DNA of 64,000 nt from Utricularia gibba (GCA_002189035.1 CM007990.1:3100001-3164000); one strand, 5' to 3'; positions 47,440 to 60,330 are shown, numbered from the stretch's first letter. Translations and numbers: made by a program. Notes: a model not told the origin generated them from the sequence alone.

Positions 47440-48355
47440 GAAGTCTGAAAAAGAGTACACACAAAGTCCAAAGAGGTGAAAAAGTGAGATTTTGGATAAA
47501 AATGGAGGGAAGATGAGAGAGAAGGCAGTTCTCCCCTTAGAGACTCACGAACAACTTTCTGGAGAGGGTTTTCTGGGGAAGAAGGATGAAGACGAACAGG
47601 AACTAAGCTCATGCTTGAAGATTATTTTCTGTTTTCCAAGGATTATTACTCCTAGCTAAGATTAGCTAGCGACGTTTTCTAGTTTTTTGCCGAACATTTC
47701 AGTTTCCTGCTTGTTTATTTTCTAGTAGTCGACTGAGACATGAATGCATTGTGGATGATATTTTCTCGTCTATTTTCATTTGTCTTAAGCATTAGTGGCT
47801 AAGCACTTAGGGGGGTGCCTCGAGGTGAAAGGGGGAGAATCATGCTAATCCATCCTTAAACCTAATAAACCATAAGTCACACCACTTCCTTAACAAACTA
47901 GGATAGATCCAGAAGGGGGAAGTAGTGAAATCCAACTTAACAACTCTAATTAGAGGTAGACCAAATATTAGGGGGAAAAACAAGAGTCCGGATAGACCTA
48001 GACGTTGTGAGTTAGTTGTCTGATTTGTGATTTGTATGAACTTGTTTAGTGATGAGCATACATCCCTTAGGAGTCCCAAGGCATCACTCATTCCATTCTA
48101 GAAACAACCGAGCTCCAGAACTTATTATTTTTCTTTACTGTATTTCGTTTTAATTCTGCCTTAGTCCAAGCTAACACCAATTTTACCAACGTGACACTGA
48201 TTTCATGCATTAACTTTCATATAGCAAACACCTGCTCTTCATACTCGACGCTAATCACTATGCTCATAATTTTTTTATGCTAGAATGTGTATTAGGTTAT
48301 AAATTTATTTGATAGAAAGATTTACATTTACGACGTGTGAATTTTTCGTTTATCA
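47440..48355 (+). mobile_element. LTR-B copy 2
   Basis: The part from about 47615 aligns with 18990-19690 and ends TTTATCA at 48355. It shares with LTR-A and the gypsy LTR the order GCATTAGTGGCTAA, TGCCTCGAGGTGAAAGG and AGAGGTAGACCAAA, so all are branches of one superfamily. The left border is unclear; it may start near 47430 or earlier. No attached internal region is visible. Confidence 0.6.
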
Positions 48356-48399
48356 TATCTCAAAGAGCCGATCTTGCAAGGAATGGAGAATTTCAATGT

Positions 48400-48790
48400 G
48401 CTTAATTGATGGTCGGTAAGTGGCAATTTGACTTATTCTACATTAAGGAAAATGGCAAGTGATATTTTAGCTATTCCTATTTCTATGGTAGCATCTGAAT
48501 CCGCTTTTAGTATTGGTGGAAAAATTGTTACCGCTCTTCGTAGTAGGCTGAAGGAAGATATTCTAGAAGCACTAATATGCATTAGATATTGGAAACGGAA
48601 TGAAATCAAGGGTAAGCTTGAAGCATAATTTATTGTCACTATTTGATAATATTTTCTGATTGTTTAATTTGATCTTATTTTATTTTTTTGTGATCCCGAT
48701 ATGGAACAAATCTCATTGCTTGAAGACAGACTTATTGAGGATGAGAACATTCATGATAGCTTATCTACCACTGAAGTGTGAAGTTCGGTT
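48400..48790 (+). pseudogene. hAT transposase C-terminal dimerisation domain, fragment
   Basis: The open frame at 48428-48628 reads LRKMASDILAIPISMVASES, AFSIGGKIVTALRSRLKED, then ILEALICIRYWKR, the classic hAT dimerisation signature (LS.MA.DILAIP.S.VASES.FS.GG). The C-terminal tail continues in another frame: DMEQISLLEDRLIEDENIHD before TGA at 48779-48781. There is no upstream transposase, as LTR-B lies directly before it. Confidence 0.85.
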
Positions 48791-48889
48791 TTTTGAACTC
48801 GAATCAGGCTTTAATTTATATGAATATTTTTCTTAGTGTTTGTCAACTTTCTGTGCCTTTTAATGCATTGTTCTTCTATTATTTTTTGG

Positions 48890-49062
48890 AAAAGCCGGAA
48901 CCGGTAAGGACCTAAAACCGACCCAAAACCGATAAAGAACCATGGTTTTGGGTCTATCGATTCTTAATTGGGTCTGGGTCGGTTTTGGGTCTTTGTCTTT
49001 ATAGTCGGGTCGGTTTTCGGTTGGCATAGAACCGACCCAGAATCGACCCATGAACATCTCTA
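48890..49062. repeat. Pro/Asp-type simple repeat of ACCGACCC and GGGTCGGTTTTGGG
   Basis: This interval alternates AACCGACCCAAAACCG with GGGTCGGTTTTGGGTC on the same strand, so that direct and inverted copies interleave. Such repeats are often seen in the sub-terminal part of hAT and related non-autonomous elements. It may belong to the end of the hAT fragment just upstream. Confidence 0.5.
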
Positions 49063-49132
49063 ACCACTACCTAGTGATGATGACCCTGCACAGGTCAACA
49101 TGGACTAAGCATACAAGGATTTTAATGTAGAG

Positions 49133-50681
49133 TTGTTTCAGCAGTATGTGGCATCAATGAGTAGACCATCAATAGGCGAGGCTCCTTCTTCCTATGTGCG
49201 AACACCAATGAGTAGACCATTAACATCGCATAATACTTATGCGCCAATAATACTTAAAATGCATGTTAGCACGAGCACATTTGCCCTCCTAGAATGTGCG
49301 CTGACTAATCGGAACGATGAATTCATATTCTCGTTTTATATGACAGTGGGCAACACAATATTGGAAATAAACTTTACTAGTAAATGCAATTACCTTATTC
49401 AACACATGTACCTTCTCATCATAGCGCCTATATTTGCCACCATATTTAAATTCCTTGGATACGAAAGTGTTTTTTGGATTGTTTTGGATAGAGGGTATTC
49501 CTCCCTCATGAAACACCCCAAAGAATCGTCGAGAGCAAGATCCAAACAATTGTACTGCACGAGGTGCCTCAATTCCGGTCTTTAGTGTTTCGTCCTCACA
49601 AACATTTGCTGGCAGGGCTTCAGAATCCTCACTCGAGTCGGTGTCTCCACCGTCATCCTCAAGGTCGGCCATATCTTAAAAAAAAATCAATGATAATAAT
49701 TTCATATATTAAGACTTAATCTCATTAAAATTACCTTTTATGGGGAATCCTTCAGCCACGTTCACATTTGAATTGTTATCATGGTTTAAAGACAATGATA
49801 ATTGAAGACTCGGAGATACACCTACAATACAATTAATTATTAAAAATATAAAAAAATGGATAGGTCTTAACATATGTAATATAGTTGACATTTGGCATAT
49901 TGGTGCAAGGGCATGAAGGAGTATACGAACTTTCCCTCATTGTAAGGCAAATCGGATGACATTCCCAAAAAAATCAAAAAAATCCCTAGTATATTTATCT
50001 ATTCTAAAATTGTAAAACAAATATATGTAATCAATTATTGCATAATTATTACAAAATTTCAAAAATTTAAATAAATAAAATTACAAAGGAAAAAAACGAT
50101 ATTATCAAAATCTTCTTCAACTCTGATTCCACTCAATTTTGAAAATGAATGAAAAAACTTGTGAAGATGTAAGATATATATAAAAGAAGAGGTATAAACT
50201 TAGTAGATTTAAAGGGCCATCACGTATGGCGTGGTATCTAAAGCGCCATCATTGATGACGCCACTCATTTTGCACAGCCAAGTTCCACTAATAACAGCAC
50301 ATAATATTATTAATATAATGTTTTTACTAACCAATATTATTTATATAAGTTTTTCTATGCATGATAGGCTTCATTTCTTATTATTTTTGTTTACTTAATT
50401 TTTTTTGACACTTTTAATCTGATATTTCCTCCAAACTCCAATTGCCTCAGGTAAAAAGTCATGTTGACAACATGGACGAGGCCATTGGGACCATTGAACG
50501 TAACATAGTTGCTATCAAAAAGTTCATTTTGATCATCTAAAGGTGTTCTTTCTCCCATCAATGCAACGAGGTGCTCATAGAGCGTGCCGATATTACTTGG
50601 GAGAATGTTAAATAACACATTCTTGGGTGATGCAATTGAGCCCCGATGAGTGACATTCTTTTTGCTTTCTTGATCATCCAA
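49133..50681 (-). pseudogene. Possible MULE (MuDR-type) N-terminal fragment
   Basis: The minus frame at 49672-49289 has an acidic start (EDDGGDTDSSEDSEA) and a later FTSKVYFQYCVAHCHIKREY segment followed by EFIVPIS, which resembles the MuDR N-terminal domain (F.SK..F..A...Y.I....EF.V..S). A further minus frame at 50681-50391 (LPSNIGTLYEHLVALMGER) has no recognised motif and could be a separate exon. The PMD pseudogene 2 kb away fits, since Mutator elements carrying PMDs are known, but the two are in opposite orientations. The assignment is tentative. Confidence 0.35.
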
Positions 50682-51105
50682 CGGAAAGTAACATGAGATA
50701 GTTTTTATGCCTCATTTTATACTTTCTTACTTCTATAATTGTTCTTTTTCTCGAAGGATCAGAAAAAAATGGGTCCAGATCTCCTGCGGGAATGATTTGG
50801 AAGATCGAGATCCAAGATAAGATAAAGAATGTAATGGATTCTATTCCTAAAAACATTAATTATATTTAATGTTTATCGTTCAAGTTTTATTTACCATTTT
50901 TGCATCTTTCAACGTTTTTTTACACAACCTTTATTGTTTGTATCAGGTTTCAAATTCACCTTCCATAGTATATTAACCCCATGTGATCAATAAGCATACT
51001 ATATTTATTGTGTTTTACATTTTTCTTATTTAAAATATATTGAATAAACAACATGCAACATTTACTCCTTGAGATTTATACCCACACAAAGTCTAAATCT
51101 CCATT

Positions 51106-52501
51106 TGATAACACACATTTTTCCTGAAATTTATAACACAAAATAGCTATATTTTATTATGGTTTGAGTTAGATTAATATGGTTTTTAATGTTTTAGTGG
51201 TGTTTATGTTAATCTTGTGTGATTATGCTAAAAAGTGGACTGAATCCTTTGATTTGGTCCACAACTTTTGTTACTAATGTTTTAGTAAGTTTAGTAGGGA
51301 GATCAGCAGAAAATCAGACGTGCAAACGTGTGGAACAAGTGAAGAAGGGCGCAAAATCCGGAGAAGGACAAAGAGCACTGTTCTGCTGCTACTGCACACT
51401 GCAAGTTCAGAACAGGAACAGTACTGGCAATCAGAAACAATGCAATGGAGTGAAGTAAAAGAAAAGGAAATTAATTTGAAAAAAGAAGGAGAGCACGAAG
51501 AAGCGAACAGCAAGTGGACGCAAGGGGGTCTTCTTCCCCAAACGGGAGAAACACCAACCAGAGGGGAAAGGGAGGCCTTCATCATCAAGAACAGCACCGG
51601 AACCCAGTCCAGCACTACTGTTCCGGGCGGTGAATAGTAGCTAGCGGACGGAAAAACAATATCTATTAGCTTTTCGTTTTTCTGAACATTTCAAGTTTCT
51701 GCATTTGACTTGTTACAATGTTTCTGCCATTTAGGCCAGCTAATATGAATGAAATCATGTTTTATTTCCAAAGTATGAATGGTTAGAGTCTTAGGGATGC
51801 CTTAAGGTGAAGTGGGGTGGTATGTGCTTGGGTTGATGATGAAATTTAGTTATCTTCCTTAACTTTTGTTTCTAACAAACCATGGGTAGACCTAAGGAGG
51901 GAATCAAGTAATTTCACAACTTAGATACTTGGTTTAGAGGTAGACCAACAAACCAAGACGGGAGCAGTCGGTGTTAGTCCAGGATAGAACCAGTAGAACC
52001 GGGTAGACCTAGTTCTATATGCCTTGCATGCGGGTAGACTTAATTACAATGTGGGTTATGACATTGAGGACTAGCTTAAGCCAAAAATATGATGAATGGC
52101 CTGGGTAGACTTAGGTTATTTGAAGTTGTGAGTGTAGGAAGATAATAAATTAAGTTAGGAAGCTTAGCATAACACCACCCGCAGATCCTTAAAGCGTCCT
52201 CATATTAGTCTGAGTCAAAACCAGTACCTGTTACCTTAGCATAGAAACCTGACATTGTTTACCTACCTTGTTTACTGAACTTGTTTACCACTGTTAGTTC
52301 GAGCTTAGACTAAAACCTACTGTTATTTGAAATCTTGCATCTACTAAAATACTTAGCAAGCACAAGCTCTTCGTGATCGACCTCGATATCCACTATACAA
52401 GTTTTCCAAATTTGTATTTTGTGTAGATTAGGGATTATAAATTTATTTGATACGGATTTTCTATTTTATTTGCAACGATATTAGGAAAATTCCGTTTATC
52501 A
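51106..52501 (+). mobile_element. LTR-A solo LTR, copy 3, 1396 bp, perfect 5-bp target duplication
   Basis: It begins TGATAACACACATTTTTCC and ends CCGTTTATCA. The flanks are CCATT at 51101-51105 and again at 52502-52506. It matches LTR-A copies 1 and 2 throughout, including TTTGATTTGGTCCACAACTT and CATGGGTAGACCTAAGGAGG. Near the middle it has an open frame (51320-51637) that is shared among the copies but has no protein motif. No internal region is attached, so it is a clean solo LTR. Confidence 0.93.
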
Positions 52502-52506
52502 CCATT

Positions 52507-53950
52507 ACTAGAATATAGATCCGAGGCCACTATTTTTTATTGTCTTGCACGAGTCTTTTCATTTATATGTTGAATTCTAGAATTCATCAACATCATTCAA
52601 AAGTTCCGAGTCATCATTTATCATTTTCATTTGCATTAAGAAAACTCAGAATTGACATTTTCATAATGAGATGAATTTATTTATTATTTTGATAACTTTA
52701 TAGACTTGTATGATTACCATGAGATAATATTTACAATTTTGAAAGAGAATCACATTCATTTTATTTCCAAAAATATCAAATTTGTATAAAAATTCAAAAT
52801 CCATAAAAAATAATTAGAAAATAGAGTATAATTTAGCTAAAAATGACCCTTAAAAGTGATGAAAAACACGTTTTAGAGTGATTCAAAATCAGTTATCAGA
52901 ATTCATTTATTATTTTGGTAATTTTATGCACTTATTGAATTCCCATAAATAATATTTGCAATTTTGAAAGAGAATCATATTTAAGAACGCATCACAAAAT
53001 TATAAGAATTCATGGTCAAAAGAGGCAAGAATTTTAAGTAGAAAAATTTTAAGGCAATGCTTGGAAAATAATTTATTCTCTATTTTTGTTTGGAAACGAA
53101 CTAACATCCAAATCCACTTCTCTTTGATGAAAATTGATTTTGAGATAGATTCTTAGTAAAATTGGAAAAAAGCAATGCATTTATTAGTGAAGAGGCGGTG
53201 CTTACCAGCAAAAGGCATTAGTAAACAAAATGACCTTTTATCGATTTATTATGCATATTTTTTTAGAAGCACTGCATACGCACGATACACTAACACCATG
53301 TTTACAAAAAATTATACCTATACAACTCAAATCTAACAAAAAAAAACAAAATTATTATATTTCAAAAAGTAATAACAGAATTCGTTTTTTACTTCGCACA
53401 TTTTGCATAGAAAGTAACCCATAAATTAAAATTAAAATAATAATTATAAAATTATTAAAAATGAATACTTACTTAATTTTTATTGAATAGATAGATAAGC
53501 TAATTTATTTATTTATTTATTTATTTATAGGATGTCCGCACTTCTAATTAATTTTTCTTTTCATTAGCAGTAATCAATAATAGTAAATAATAATACGCTG
53601 AGTTGCGGGAGAAAAGAATTATGATCGAGTGGGTCAATGACTTGTGTCTGTTTAACGGAATCAAAATCCAATTCAACAGAACAACTTGGAGGTGCAATAA
53701 AAATTCAGTGAATATTCATTTTTAGTTCAGTAAATAATGAATATATATATATGGCCGGGCGTACGACTTGATAATTTAAAAGCATAAAAATATACCTGAG
53801 ATGGCTTGAGTAACAAACTTGTATATTTAATGGCGTCACCTTGTGTCTTTAGGGGCAAAGGCACCGGAGGCTCATTAAGACTGTTTCCATAACTCTCTCT
53901 TTTATAGCATCACAAAAACTTGCATTAGTGCATACTAATCTACATGGTCT
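52507..53950. other. AT-rich intergenic DNA with a TTTA microsatellite
   Basis: Two related stretches (52640-52760 and 52890-52990, both with TTATTATTTTG then a TTTTGAAAGAGAATCA block) form a local imperfect duplication. A (TTTA)n tract of about six units lies at 53504-53528. No gene is seen. Confidence 0.45.
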
Positions 53951-53959
53951 TTTGAACAG

Positions 53960-54450
53960 AGACTCACTAAGAGAGAGTTGGTATTTTTTTGACACTCATT
54001 GATATTTTCTCTTGCTATTCTCGAGTTCATTTATTGAAATTCAAGTTTGGTGTTTTTAAAATTTTTATGAAGGTTTGGGCTGAGAAAGAATATGCTCTCT
54101 ATGTAAAATGTTTTAGGTTTGAGAATAGGAGAGAGTTTTTTTCTTCTATATTTGTACGTTACCTTCAATAGGATGGTGTTCTTTGTCATTAAACAATAAC
54201 ACTCTCTGCATTTTCACAATGGTGTTAGAGAACAAAAAACAAAAGTATCATGACAATGGTAAGACGCTTGTTACTTAAGAAACATCTACCAACCTACTTC
54301 TGGGATAAGGCAATGACTACTATAGTTCATCTCCAAAATAGATTGCCAAAGTAGAGAGAACTATTAGAGGAAGGTGAGGTTGATGCTAGTAAAGTAGATG
54401 ATCCAACTTAGGCAAATGGAGAACAAATAGTATCTTCATCACCTGCATCT
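53960..54450 (+). pseudogene. Ty1/copia integrase relic (plus strand)
   Basis: The open frame at 53989-54171 reads the integrase core (TLIDIFSCYSRVHLLKFK, the F.DD.SR..W.Y-type block with both acidic residues changed), then KCFRFENRREFFS in place of LRSDNGGEY. After stops, 54240-54350 reads TMVRRLLLKKHLPTYFWDKA then TTIVHLQNRLP. It cannot be functional. Confidence 0.65.
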
Positions 54451-55190
54451 AAAATTTGATTTCTTTCTGGTTCAACATGAGGTGTTTGATGCTTATCCTC
54501 AACATTATCCTCTGGCCAATAGAGAGGTGAGATCAAAGTCACTTGATTTTGAAGGAATGCTCATTGATGTTGAAGGTTAAAGCCAATGAGTTTGGAAATT
54601 TGGCTGATCAATTTCATCAAACCTTACATTACAAGCAAGTCGCAGGCACTTGGCTAGGAGATTGAAAATTCTATACCTTTCTGATTTAAATTATTCAATA
54701 AAAATCCTTGCAAATCCCCTATTTGTGAGCTCAATTTGGTTGTCAAATGGTGTTTGATAGTGAACCACATATCCAAACACTTTCATATGATTACATAATG
54801 GAACCATACCTCTCCATGTCTAATAAATGTAATTCCATTAACTAGAGTTTCTGGTTCTTTCTTATGAACTACCAAATTTGATATGTTTATAAATATTAGA
54901 CAAAAATCTTTCTCAGAGGAAAAGCACTTCATATACCACACTAAAAACAGACTATACTCGAAGAAAAGCATACGAAGGTTCAAAATGAAAACCAATCCAA
55001 ATGGTAGGATACAAAGTTTCATGGCTAGAATCTTTGTAAAAGGATATTCCTGATTATGAAATGGACTATTTTGGCACCTTTGAACCCATTGCTCATTTTG
55101 ATACCATTCATCTAATTCTGTTGATTTCAGCACAAGGCAACCAATGTCAATATTAAAAGTTAATTTTAGAATGTATAACACTATATCGAG
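54451..55190 (-). pseudogene. Ty1/copia fragment on the opposite strand
   Basis: The minus frame near 54790-54590 reads MKVFGYVVHYQTPFDNQIEL, TNRGFARIFI, then SERYRIFNLLAKCLRLACNV and RFDEIDQPNFQTHWL. This is the post-integrase segment of copia polyproteins (L.VFGC...KF..R....F.GY....Y.....). It meets the plus-strand integrase relic tail to tail at about 54450. The upstream minus frame (55181-54783) is probably continuing polyprotein in another frame, but shows no clear motif. Confidence 0.6.
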
Positions 55191-58100
55191 GTCATTATTA
55201 TTAATGGTATAATTTAGTAGATCAATAATAATAATATGATAAACGTTATGTCAGTATACAAAAAAACTCAAAGGCATGATGTATAATATTTAATGAAATG
55301 TAGACCCATTATGTAAGAAATTGAAAACAATGTAGTCAAAATTATAATTATCTCAATCGGCATCTACTTTTTTAGGTGTGTGGGGTCAATCTAACATTCA
55401 AGCAACTCATCCTTTTGAAAGCACATGGACTACTTCATCTTAAATACTTAACTGAAGCATAATGAAGTGTAGGCAATTTAACTCAAAAGCATGAAGTTAT
55501 ATAAAAACAACTCGATAAAAACAATGTCTTTAACCTCTTGGTTGTTGAAGAACAGTAGATTGTTATAGGGAAAGAATTCCAATCTTCTTTTGCAGAGTAA
55601 ATGATCTTGTGGCTTGCATAAGCTTTTCATATTTTCAAGATGCTTTCAAATATTTCAATCTTTTATATTCATGATTTTATATAAATATTTTCATAGTAAA
55701 CATAGATGTTGATTTCGGCCAGGTTTTCATCTCATGAAGTCTCTTGGGTTTTACTCGTCTTAAATTCATGCAATTCACAGTCAATAATTTATTTGATTTG
55801 ATTGGTCTTATACACTATAAAAATACATAATGTAAACTTCTATCCGAAAAATCAAATTGGTATAAAAAAAGTAGCCCATAAAAATGATTAAATCCTAGAA
55901 GTTGGTAGATGGCAGTCTATAAATAGTACAAGTTATACTATTTTTACATAATATTCTCAAAACTTATGCAAGCAAGAGCCAGGCTTCAAGTTTAGTAAGC
56001 TAAATGATGATGGAGTCTAGATCAAAAGGTGTTGTTTTTCACTCATTTCTTTTCTAATTAATTTTTTTTTCAACACTTTGGCAATTACTCAACTTCTATT
56101 CCTTTTTTATTTTTCGTTGTTTCTTTTACAAAAATTCAAAATTATGATGAATTTGATTCTTCGCTGCACAAAATTTTGATCAAAATAATTGAAACTCTCC
56201 CAACAAATCAATACATTTAGAATTCTGAACTTGTGCATCCACACCCCCATATCATATGATAGATGACTCATTTAAAGTACAAAATCTCCTAATTTAGCAT
56301 ATCATGCTACTATTTCATCAAGTTTCTCAATTTCTTTCTTATTCAGCGATTCATTATGTATTTTAAGTATCATCTAGAATAGAAAGAGGAATAGGGATGT
56401 GATTTTACCAACAATATGAATGTGGCCAATCAACTTTTTGAATCTAAAATCTCATAAAAGTTATCCACGTATTAGTCATCCCACTAAGTTGGTCAAGTGG
56501 CTTTATACTCCAAATGTGAAAGCCAATCAAATGCATTTTATACTTATTTTCTGTGTATGAGTTTGATCCATTGACTCTTCTAAAACTGTCAATGGGATAG
56601 TGAAAGTTATATCTGTGGAGGACGATGATATAATATAAGCTCATGAAAATGCTTCCAATTTTATTAATGAAACAGCAAATGAATAGTGCTTGTGATTTTA
56701 TTATATAAAGTTTCACTATGCATTTTCATGAATTTAAATAAGATGATCTCTTTTTATAGTAGGTTGATGTGTATTTTAATATATTTTTGGTGATTTTCTT
56801 TAATATTCTAAGGTTAAAGATTTTTTCCGAAAAAAGCAATAAATGAGGCAAACAACTACAAAAATAAATAAATAAATAAACAAGAAAACTCCTACCGTTC
56901 TCAAAGAATATTAGAAAGTGATGTTGGGAAGATTTAATGATATCTCAAGATCCATGCACCATGAAACTTGATGACATTCAAAATGCCCATAGCATTAAAT
57001 CCTTGTAGTCCAAGCAAATATTTGAAATGCCCAAAGCAAGCAGTCCCAAAGACTACTAGCACAAACAAATTACCTCCCGCAACGAGTCCCACTCTCATTA
57101 GGCATATCCTCCTCATCCTTGAGGATGGCTTCAAGCCACAAAATAATTAAGCTCTCAACTAAGCCAGTTGCAGTCTGGAGCTCAAAGGATTAGTGTTGTT
57201 AGAGATCTAAAAATATCCCTTTATATTATTCCAAAAAGGAAAGGGCCACTAATGTCGTCCTGCACAAGGTACCTAAGAGAAACAAAGGATTTGTTCGACA
57301 TAAAAACACCATGTTTTGTTGCAATTTAGGTTTTTATGTGTGATTTTTAATATTTTAGTGGAATTTATGTCATAGGGTTCCTCTACCTGCCTTATAAGAT
57401 GATGAGCATTGATGCTCCATCGATAAGGAGGGGCAAGAGAGATTTTGTGCCCAACAATAGGATGCAAGAGTCATTCCTCCTGATCATTCATTGGTGTATG
57501 CTTCTTTGTCTATTGGGAACTCAATAAAGCACACAACACTTGATAAATCAAGACTGCACGGTCCAATTTAAATGTGGTGGTCATTTTCCTAAAGAAAGAA
57601 GAAAATCAAGCCACCTCTAAGATAATGTTAGAGATGCCTACATTGAAGCATGACAAAAAGGAATAAGTCCTCTCTTGTACAGAAATTTTATGTTTTGATA
57701 TATAATAAAAGAGAAGAAATCAAAGATTTCTTTTTGGACATTGGGCAAACCTAGTTTTTGGATGAGGGGGCGAAAACTTCATAGAAAAGGAAGTCTCTAT
57801 CAATCATGACCCAAATATAATTCTCTGAGTACATTCAAAGGTCATGATCATATGCCTTCTTATCACAAGAAGGCCTAATGCCCCTTCCTAATCTAACGTC
57901 CTACTTAAACCTCAAACAGCAGAAAGAGAAGGCGAAAACAAGGCTTATTCTAAAGTTGATTAATGGAAACATAAAACATATATAAAGCCAAGATGCCAAA
58001 ACATGATAACATGATGAAGAGTACAATCAAGCCTTAACCAAAGACACACTGAGCAAGTTACCCAAAAACACGTTTAGTATAGGTCTGCCTATGGATACCT

Positions 58101-60180
58101 AGCCAGTGCAACATGCATCTTCTTTACCCAATGTTACATAGTTTTCAAAAGAACTCGAATACCTTACAAACCGATAACATACTACAAAGTTACGTATGCC
58201 TAAGCAAGCCCAGTCGATCAACTCCATAGCAGCCATGGATCTTGTCCTAAACCTCCTCCCATTGACTACTAGCCCTTGAAATATAATAAGTGGTAATGGT
58301 CATGAAATTCAAAACAAAGAGACATGAAACATAGTTTAAAGATAGAAAAGCAGAAATGAGAGCTACCAAGAAAGCGTGCTAAGCACATAAGGTAAGTCCA
58401 TGACCTATCTTCTCATTATCGTGCAATGGTCATGCTTTAATATACCCAATGACCATTGATTGCTACCTCAGAAATTAGGTAGAAGAAGTGAAAGTTAATT
58501 CTACCTTTTTGAATCGGTGAAAGGGATACCACTCCCTTCCCCAATACAGTATGACATAAGCTTGATTCAGTCTCCATGGTTTCAATCATGTGACCTCCTT
58601 TCTCAGATATTCCATTCCTCAATTCGAGTTGTCGCAGACATACCTGACGTATGATAGTCTGCATCCACAACCCCCCTCATAATTTTCTATCACAATGTAT
58701 CATGAATACACCAAGTAGATAACATGTGCACAAACTAGCAGAATTAAAACAAAATCCCAAAAAAGTCATATACATTATGAAAATCCTTGATTCATATCAT
58801 GTTTGGAAGCTAAAAGGAAGGGTTTTCATTTCAAATAAAAATGTAAAAAAGATTTTACAATAAAATATATGAATTTTTCTTTTTGGAAGTAAAACCAAAT
58901 TATTTGAAGAATCACGTCACGATAATATTTTTGTAAAAATTATATCTCCTTCCCCAAACATTGAAAAAAACCATTAGTTTTATTTTGGAAACTAGACATG
59001 TAAAATTACAAAAATGATGAATACTAATCAATGAAAAGACTAGACATTAAATAAGAAAAATCACATAGAATACACATGTAGCCAAAGGATTTCAAAGAAA
59101 GAAATTATGATCATCATGGACAATCATCCTGTTTACCTCTATTTATCTGTAGTTTCAACTCTTATAGAGTCTTTCCTTATATTTCAAGGATGTTTCCATA
59201 AAACCCCATCATTTTTAGATTAGTACTTAATCATTTAAGTTAGATGGAAACTCCACCACTTCCACTATTGCCAAGCTGACCAAGTTATGTACTTCATTTC
59301 CTTCCCTCTACCTCTTTACCCAGTTTAACCCCTGAAACGCAGTATCAACCTCTTTCACTACATCAAATAAGTCACAGGGGTGAAATACATGAACTTTAGA
59401 ACCCATTAACACTACGCATCCGACATCATAACCGAACAACTTACCCACTATATTCATTCTATCTACTATGTGTTTGCTACTTTTCTTTCATTCTTTCTCA
59501 TTTCTCCTCCACTTCCTTCTTATTAGATCGACTTTTTCATTTGATTCTAATACTTCTCCCTTGCTTTCACCGATACGATCATGGGTTTTTTCAATCAAAT
59601 GGCTATCTCTCATCTATCTTTCACAAATTTGTGTATTTTTTTTTAGTTTTATAAAAACCAAATCTTCAAAATTACTAAAAACCAAATCAATTCTTTTTTT
59701 TTTTTCTCAAATGTTTTGATAGTGAAAACTTTATTATGTATAGAACAACGTTTTTCCGGGTTAATTTATTTTCCTCTTTTATGATTTCTACAAATCTTCA
59801 AAATTACTTAATGTCACGGGAATCCCCTTAAAAACAACTATAATCGATAAATTCCATAACAAGATGGAATAATTTTAATTGTTTGTGTAACTCTTCATTA
59901 ATTTTAAACCGAGGTACCAAATGATTCATAAAATAAACTCTAATAACTCTAATGTATATATCGAAGCTTTATGTTTTAAATCCACGAATCTTGTTTAAAG
60001 TTACTTTAAATAAATTAAAGTCGGATTAAATGCAAACCCAAATATTAAGGGACTTCAAATAAATTGAAGTCAGACTCGTGGTACACATCGTAAATTGAGA
60101 AAAAACAGGAGGTTGATATGGTAATTAAACCACCAATACACCGAAGTACCTGCACCCCACCCAGGAGAGAGGTCTTCTGG
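55191..60180. other. About 5 kb AT-rich intergenic DNA, no gene recognised
   Basis: No open frame above 92 codons, no protein motif and no repeat shared with the rest of the window was recognised. An (AATA)n tract lies at about 56861-56880. A coding-like minus frame at 58670-58437 (LGKGVVSLSPIQKG) and one at 57134-56934 have no recognisable family and may be worn exons or noise. Confidence 0.3.
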
Positions 60181-60191
60181 AAGGTAATAAG

Positions 60192-60197
60192 CACGTG
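60192..60197. promoter_or_regulatory. G-box (CACGTG) in the JAZ promoter
   Basis: A perfect palindromic CACGTG lies about 125 bp upstream of the TATA box. MYC2-type bHLH factors bind G-boxes and activate most JAZ genes, giving negative feedback in jasmonate signalling. Placement within 200 bp of the start codon fits that role. Confidence 0.65.
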
Positions 60198-60318
60198 ATT
60201 GTCGTGGTGATGGTCCCCACAAACCCCCACCACACCTAATTGCTTATATTATATATTTCAATAACCACACATTCTTCCTCGTGCCTTTTTAATTCGGAAT
60301 GCGACGATTCACAGACGG

Positions 60319-60330
60319 CTATATAAAAGG
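60319..60330 (+). promoter_or_regulatory. TATA box of the JAZ gene
   Basis: CTATATAAAAGG is close to a consensus plant TATA box. It lies about 60 bp before the ATG at 60388, placing the transcription start near 60350 with a short leader. Confidence 0.7.

Noticed and set aside
59468-59719. 83-codon Ser/Phe/Leu-rich frame resembling a membrane protein
   Set aside because: It is a translation of T-rich simple sequence, with no start context or homology.
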